A stretch of DNA of 64,000 bases, taken from Elysia chlorotica (Eukaryota > Mollusca > Gastropoda > Plakobranchidae). The DNA lies in contig RQTK01000689.1 of the NCBI GenBank assembly GCA_003991915.1, forward strand, positions 169,672 to 233,671. The letters run 5' to 3'. Below the pieces are notes generated by a model. That model searched no databases and was not told the origin of the DNA. It saw nothing but the letters and a program-made list of their open reading frames with translations. Numbering within the stretch: position 1 is the first letter of the stretch; each line of letters begins with the position of its first letter. Positions 58,575 through 64,000 of the stretch are shown in pieces. Made by a program: the position numbers and the translations under genes.

Positions 58575-60899
58575 ATGGGATTTTGCAATCAGTTGGGACT
58601 TCTGCTGTGGAAGAACTGGATTCTGCAGAAACGTAGAATATGCATCAGCATATTTGAGATCATCTTGCCAGTTTTCTTTGCTGTTCTGATTTTGATTATG
58701 CGGACACTTGTTGAGAAGGAAGAGGTTTCAACACCAACAACGTATCCATACATCCTATTTTGTTATCGTGGGGAAACTATGAACCCACAACTATACTTGG
58801 ATACGTTCCGGACACGACAGAAACAAGGATCATCATGGATTCAGTACTGGCTATGGCTGTGAACAGAACCTTTTTTAGAATTCCAGTCAAACGTGAGTGT
58901 TATTTATTGACAAACATTGACCATTCTTTAGTTCTTTATTTAACCTTTATTGTTGACAACTCATTTCAAAACAACATGCTTGTTTGTGGGCATTAACAGA
59001 GAGGGCGAGACAATCCCTTACTTTGGATACAAGAGAGCTATAGTAAATAATAAAGTAATTCTAAATACCGAAACAATACACATAAAATGTAGAGATCTAA
59101 CACTTCCTCTCCTCTATTTTTTTTTGTTAGTGACCTTACGTTGTAATTAAATCCAAATCTAAACATAGTCTGCATCATTTTCAGAAACGTAAACTAATGT
59201 CATCAGTGTTCGGGAGTTCAGTTGAACTGCCAGTAACCAGCATGTCGTCTAAGATACACTCAGCTGGTAGCCCACTCAGCACAGTATCCATCGCTCTCTG
59301 CCATATTGCCGGGGCTGATGCAATGCCATAAACCTTGCGATTGTATTGGTAAAGGCCCTTTTCAGTATTTATTGTCAATAATGGCTTGGATTCCTCATAA
59401 TCCTCTATCTGTAAATAGGCGTTTTTCAACTGACTTCGTGTCCCCCAGCCAGCGATGCAAACACATCTGTTGTTTTCGGCAGTGGGTACTGGTCCACTTT
59501 CAAAACAGGATTAACTGTAACTTTAAAGTCTCCTCACAGGCGTACTGATTTGTCCCCTTTTATAACAGGAACGACTAGTGTTGCCCAGTCTGAGAGCTTT
59601 ACTTTCGTAAGAATTCTTTCTCTTTCGAGTTTGTCTATTTCCTCATTGACCGTATTACGTATAGAGAAAGGAACTGGACGTGCCTTGCGGAACACAGGAG
59701 TTGCGTCTGGTTTCAGATGTAGTGTTGCTTTCATGCCTTTCAACGTTCCAAGCTCACCTGTGAAGACATTACTGTGTTTGTGGATAATTGTTTCCAGCTG
59801 ACTAGTTGGAACTTGTGTGATTGATTTTATTTCTGCCCAGTTGAATTGAATTTTCCTCAGCCAATCTCTTCCGAAGAGAGTTGACCCTTTTGTGACAAAT
59901 ACAAGTCGAGATGCTGTTTCTGATCTCCATACTGTATCGTGACAGTAGCCACACCGACTAGAGTTAACTTTTCACCTGAATAATTTATGTTCTGAGTTTT
60001 AAGTTTGTGGGTTTAATGTCTTTCTTTCTGCCTTGGAGAATTTTGTAATACTCATTACAAGAGAGCTATAGTAAATAATAAAGTAATTCTAAATACCGAA
60101 ACAATACACATAAAATGTAGAGATCTAACAGTGAGTAAAAAGCATGCACACTTCATCATAGTTTAGAGCGATCCTGACTTCTTACAAAGTAAACAAATTT
60201 TGAATAAACAAAGAAGAAAATTTAGAATTGCATGATTAACACGTTTTCAGCTCAGGGAAGACAATTTTTTTAAGCTGGCTGTATGTTATTATTAGGCGAC
60301 TAAGTTTTTATTAAACTTTTGTCCCATGGGCTTTTACCTGAACATCAGTATAAATTCTACCAGTACCACACTTAACTAGTGGAAATGATTTAGAGATATA
60401 AAGAAAATGTTTTGAGAATCAAAACTTCAGCTATTCTTTTTTTGTTTTGTATGCTCTCTAAATGAACATTTTCTTATACCATTCTATCGTACTGTAATGT
60501 ATTGATATTTGCATAGCAGCCTTTTACGTTTGCCATAGATACTAGACTGCATCAAAGCATTCACATATATGTGTTCTAATTAGGTTCCTTTGGCAATTCT
60601 TGCATACTCTTTATAAAACTTGTCTACAAGCTTGTGTGTCCAAGTTTTTGTTAAATGCTGTTTTAATCTTTCCACAGTTTCAACAAAGGGATTTCAGACC
60701 GAAGAACTTGCTCTAGACTTCATTAGTAGAAACGAATTCAACATGAAGCATGTTGTGGTGTTTAATGGTGCATCCGGTAACTCAATACCGAAGAAACTAA
60801 AATTATCAATTAGGCCCTATAGTGGGGATTCTCAATGGAGCACTAAAGATCCGTATCCATTTTTCCAGAGGAATAGCCCAAGAAATGATGACTAACCCG
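58575..60899 (+). pseudogene. Disabled partial duplicate of ABCA exons 1-2
   Basis: Exon 1 copy at 58575-58892 (318 nt against 319 in the intact gene) opens [15 protein letters not shown] net -1 shift near 58745-58785 throws it out of frame and it stops at 58862; the homologous GYVPDTTET continues in another frame. Exon 2 copy at 60678-60899 ([13 protein letters not shown]) has TAA at 60893 where the intact gene has TAT. Splice sites remain. Intron sequence just before exon 2 and the leader before the ATG also resemble the intact gene, so this is a genomic duplication, not a processed copy. Exons 3 onward were not found before 64000. Two single-base lesions could be assembly errors, but two independent ones favour a pseudogene. 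Confidence 0.8.
58898..60130 (-). mobile_element. Deleted Ty3/gypsy LTR retrotransposon at the pseudogene's splice donor
   Basis: Read on the minus strand. Left (3') LTR 58898-59102, about 205 bp, runs TGTTAG...AATAACA. A polypurine tract (AGAGGAGAGGAAG) lies immediately before it at 59103-59115. The right (5') LTR is cut to 75 bp (60056-60130), identical to the matching part of the left LTR. The interior has the protease end and the N-terminal half of reverse transcriptase (GLYQYNRKVYGIASAPAIW; CILDDMLVTG), with a stop and frameshifts; gag, RNase H and integrase are missing. Flanks are GTGAG at 58893-58897 and 60131-60135, a 5-bp target duplication. Confidence 0.85.
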
Positions 60900-62394
60900 G
60901 TAAAAGAAATTATGCTTGTGAGCTTTAAAATTGCATTTATGTTTGTTGTTTTTTTTTAAATTATTTATACTTATTAAGATACAGAATTTGAGAGATCCTA
61001 ACTGCATATGCGCCCAGAAAAAAATTATCAATATTTTTTGTTGTCATTTCAACAAAGTACTGTAGTGCATACATACAACGGCACCTGCTGCGAGACCAAA
61101 GCTACTGCGGGACATTTGAAGAATCCCCATTTTTTCTACTAAATAAAGCCCATCGTTTGCGCTTAATTGGGTTTAACGGGAATTGGAAATTGGTGAACTT
61201 GTATACAGCGGGAGGAGGTAGCAAGTTTGGTTCTCCAAAATAATGGTCAACCAACCAGTACAGTGATGTTTTAAGCCAGTCTCTCCCACAAAAGTCTAGA
61301 CTCAAGGCAAAGTCTAGACAAAGGATGTGAATTTATAGTGTGATACAGAGAGAGAGAGATATATACGAGTGGGGAGGGGGGATCATGGATGTTACTGTTA
61401 AGTCTAGGCTCTCTCAGATCTTGAGCAATCGTACACAAAGAAACAAGCTGACAGGAAAACCAATTTACTAATGACAGCCTATTTCAAGGGTTAGGGCCTG
61501 ACCACACCAAGATAGGCTAAGCGTCTGTCGTCATTTACAGATGACAAAGTAAGCAATCTTGGTATAAACACTTAAGCAACATAGATGCCTGTAGAAGCAC
61601 ATGATACCAGGATCAAGTTGGACGGTCTGTGACGGACCGCTCTTCGCACATACCTGCGAAGCTAGAGTCTGGCTTGACCAGCTACCTGGGTCAAAGTGTG
61701 CCCAGTGGTTACACGCATAGCTAATTTTTCAAATATTTCAAAACTAAGCTTATTTCATAAATCTTGTTTTATTGTGATCTTGTTTTATTACTGTAATTTA
61801 ATGTTATTGGATTAGGTATTTAACTTTCAATCACAACATTCATTCAATTATATCTAGATAGACCTGACAAGACAAGATGAACCAATGTGTAGTTTTATTC
61901 AAGTGTATTTACAACTGAAGGAAAAGGAAAGAGCCCATCCTTTGTTTTAGTATAATAAGGAAGATTACTCTTGCTGTATAATGATATATGAATCAAGGGG
62001 AGTAATACAAATAGCAATCTTTGTAACAGCAAGTCTTTCTTGAGGAAGTCTTCTTGAATAAAGTCCTTTATTTTGTTAAATTAAATGTAATACTATTAGA
62101 TATTTTATGTAATTATTAACTATTACGTAGTATACTCAAGCCAGATATGCAGTACTATACATATTGATGATATAATGTATTGTTTTATATAGTTTTCTTT
62201 TTAAATATTTTTAAGATTTCATCACAAATCAAAACTTAATCTTTAGCATTGTAGATGTATCTTATAATAGTATGCCCCATAGTGATAGGCTATTAATTAC
62301 AGACTTTAAAAGTTTATCAAGTTCATGCGTGTCTAATGAAATGATGATAATTTCACCTAGGGTATTATTATGACCCTTTTAACATAACCTATCT
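60900..62394. other. No gene seen; ABCA exon 3 not found
   Basis: Sequence after the duplicate exon 2. I looked for exon 3 ([19 protein letters not shown]) and did not see it, supporting a truncated duplicate or a very long intron. A small hairpin (CGGTCTGTGACGGACCG) lies at about 61623. Confidence 0.4.
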
Positions 62395-64000
62395 AAAATA
62401 GTGTTTCCTTGTTTGTATGATTGCAAGTATGTTTGTGTATTGTGGTTAGAAGGGACAAATTGTGGTGCAATTAATCGCAAAACCGTGATGGCCGTACGAT
62501 GGGACGCCCGCATCTGCTCGAGGTGCCTTTGGTTGGGGCTTCAGCTTTGCAATGGGTGTCATCAGAAGGGTTGTCTTCTTTTGCTGTAGTCTGCAGGCCT
62601 TGGTCAGCAAGTCCAGTGCTCTCTGTGTTGTGCAATGGTGGTGTTTGAGTGCTATGTGTGAATTGTGCTAGTGGTATGGAATGCTCTGTGTCAACTTGGG
62701 TAAAGTTATCGCTTCCCGTCTTGCCGCTGTCTGTGGCTGGAGCGGTGGCTGCCAACCTTGCCAGGTGTAGGTAGTTCTCTCAGGTGTCGCCGGTTCCTGC
62801 GAAGCTGTTGTCCTCTGTCTGTAAGCACAATGTAGCTTCTCGGTTCTTTGCTTCTCTTGACGACTGTGGCTGGTGACCAGGTCTTGGTTGTTGTATCTTG
62901 ATCAGCCACTCAAGTGTTATCATTCAGCACAGGTAGCGCTTTTGTGTGTGCATCATAGCAATGTTTTTGTGAAGTTTGTCTATCAAAAGGACGTTGTTTG
63001 ATAGCGTCTGCTTCTGTGTGCACATTTTTTACTTTTGATGGAAGTGTTCCTTCTATTCTTCTGCCAAATAGGATTTCAGCAGGTGAAAGCACTGTGCGCT
63101 CTATGAATCCATTTGATTTGGGATAGTATGGGCTTGATGTTGTGTGCTTTATTCCCCATTGTTCGGTGAAGCTGTCAAACTCTGCGCTGGCAAATTGTCT
63201 ACCATTGTCTGTGATCAGTTTATCTGGGATGCCATGGACTGCAAATACAGACTAGTAGTCGATACATGCCTTGCTGGTGATGATTGTCAAGTTTTTGACA
63301 AAAACATCTTGCTGTAGTAGTCAGCTATAAGGAGAAAATGCTGTCCATCAATTTCATAAAGGAGAGCAGCTATTTTCTCCCAGTCTTTGGGGTACCTCAT
63401 GCTGTTGTAGAGGTTCTCTCCGCTGAGTCCTGTTGTGCTCCATGCACTGGGAACAGTTCTCTACAATGCTTGTGATATCTTTCTGTATCCCTGTCCAATA
63501 TACGCAGTCACGAGCCTTGAGTATAGACTTCTCAATGCCTTGGTGTCCATCATGAATGTTTGTGAGGAGCGGCATAATTTTGTCCACTGGCCTTTTTTTC
63601 CACATTTGTTGCACATGGATGTATACGCAGGGCAGTTTCTGGCTGTGTGTGACGTCCCACATCTACTGCAGTTTCCAAAATCTTTTTTTTTTTTTAAGCC
63701 TACTGCCTCAACGACTCTAAGGTCTGTAGTTTAATTATATTCTTTAAGGTTTTTGTTGCTGGCCTTGTAACTTTTTGTTAGGTCTATAGCCATTTGCAAA
63801 GTCAGGTCCTCGCCATTGCTTATGAACTTCTTTTTTTGCTCCTTCCAGAGGATGCCTTTTATGAGTTGTTCTGTGATTCTCTCCTTGGCTTCATCAACAG
63901 AACAACTGCATTTGGTTGCTTTGTTTTTCAGTTTGACAACAAACTGATCAACAGTGTCTCCAGGCTGCTGGTTAAAGTTACTTAACTCCAGCCTCTGTAC
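62395..64000 (-). mobile_element. Internally deleted Ty3/gypsy element: gag and zinc knuckles joined to integrase
   Basis: Minus strand, entering from the right edge. A gag segment (QQPGDTVDQFVVKLKNKA) at about 63975-63735; two CCHC-like zinc knuckles (CSRCGTSHTARNC, CNKCGKKGQWTKLC) at about 63670-63570; then directly the integrase HHCC zinc domain (HDGHQGI...CSQCMEHN), integrase core (ITDNGRQFASAEFDSF near 63200), integrase C-terminus (LSPAEILFGRR) and pol tail (CGRPIVRPSRF). Protease, RT and RNase H are absent and stops and shifts are present. LTRs were not located. Confidence 0.8.

Noticed and set aside
61620..61690. Small structured RNA around the CGGTCTGTGACGGACCG hairpin
   Set aside because: A single short stem with no promoter boxes or known family features.

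Overview
The window is animal nuclear DNA, A+T-rich, full of microsatellites and transposable elements, and dominated by one large intron-rich gene. A mollusc, probably a gastropod, is my best guess. It rests on the tRNA-headed SINE with a CAACTCAACTC tail, a divergent nicotinic-receptor fragment, and the microsatellite style. This is inference and no species can be named.

Layout. 1-9.6 kb: no gene; GAT, AGAT, GA, CTA and CT microsatellites and several SINE copies. 9.7-48.1 kb (+ strand): a complete ABC transporter gene of subfamily A, closest to ABCA3. I resolve 27 coding exons with GT-AG borders and matching phases, giving 5361 nt (1786 codons plus stop) or 5211 nt without two optional exons. 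Order: TM1, extracellular loop 1, TM2-6, NBD1, linker, TM7, extracellular loop 2, TM8-12, NBD2. Both NBDs keep Walker A, Q-loop, signature, Walker B and H-loop. The product is expected to be a full-size lipid exporter or flippase, perhaps of a lysosome-related organelle. Its introns hold a LINE whose two parts lie in opposite orientations, a mariner MITE, a mariner transposase fossil, a deleted Ty3-type element, SINEs, a serially duplicated exon end, and a G+C-rich antisense piece of a nicotinic receptor gene beside a 393-base assembly gap.

48.5-58.2 kb: no gene. It holds a 781-bp element with 29-bp inverted ends, a LINE RT fragment, SINEs, a decayed minisatellite, two tandem duplications and a long CT microsatellite. 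58.5-60.9 kb: a disabled duplicate of ABCA exons 1 and 2 (frameshift, stop). Its splice donor was split by a 1233-bp deleted Ty3-type element carrying a GTGAG target duplication and 75-bp identical LTR ends. 62.4-64 kb: an antisense Ty3-type element in which gag and zinc knuckles run directly into integrase; it continues past the window edge.

There is one host gene, one broken partial duplicate and one misplaced receptor fragment; the rest is repeat biology. No operons, CRISPR arrays or functional RNA genes were seen.
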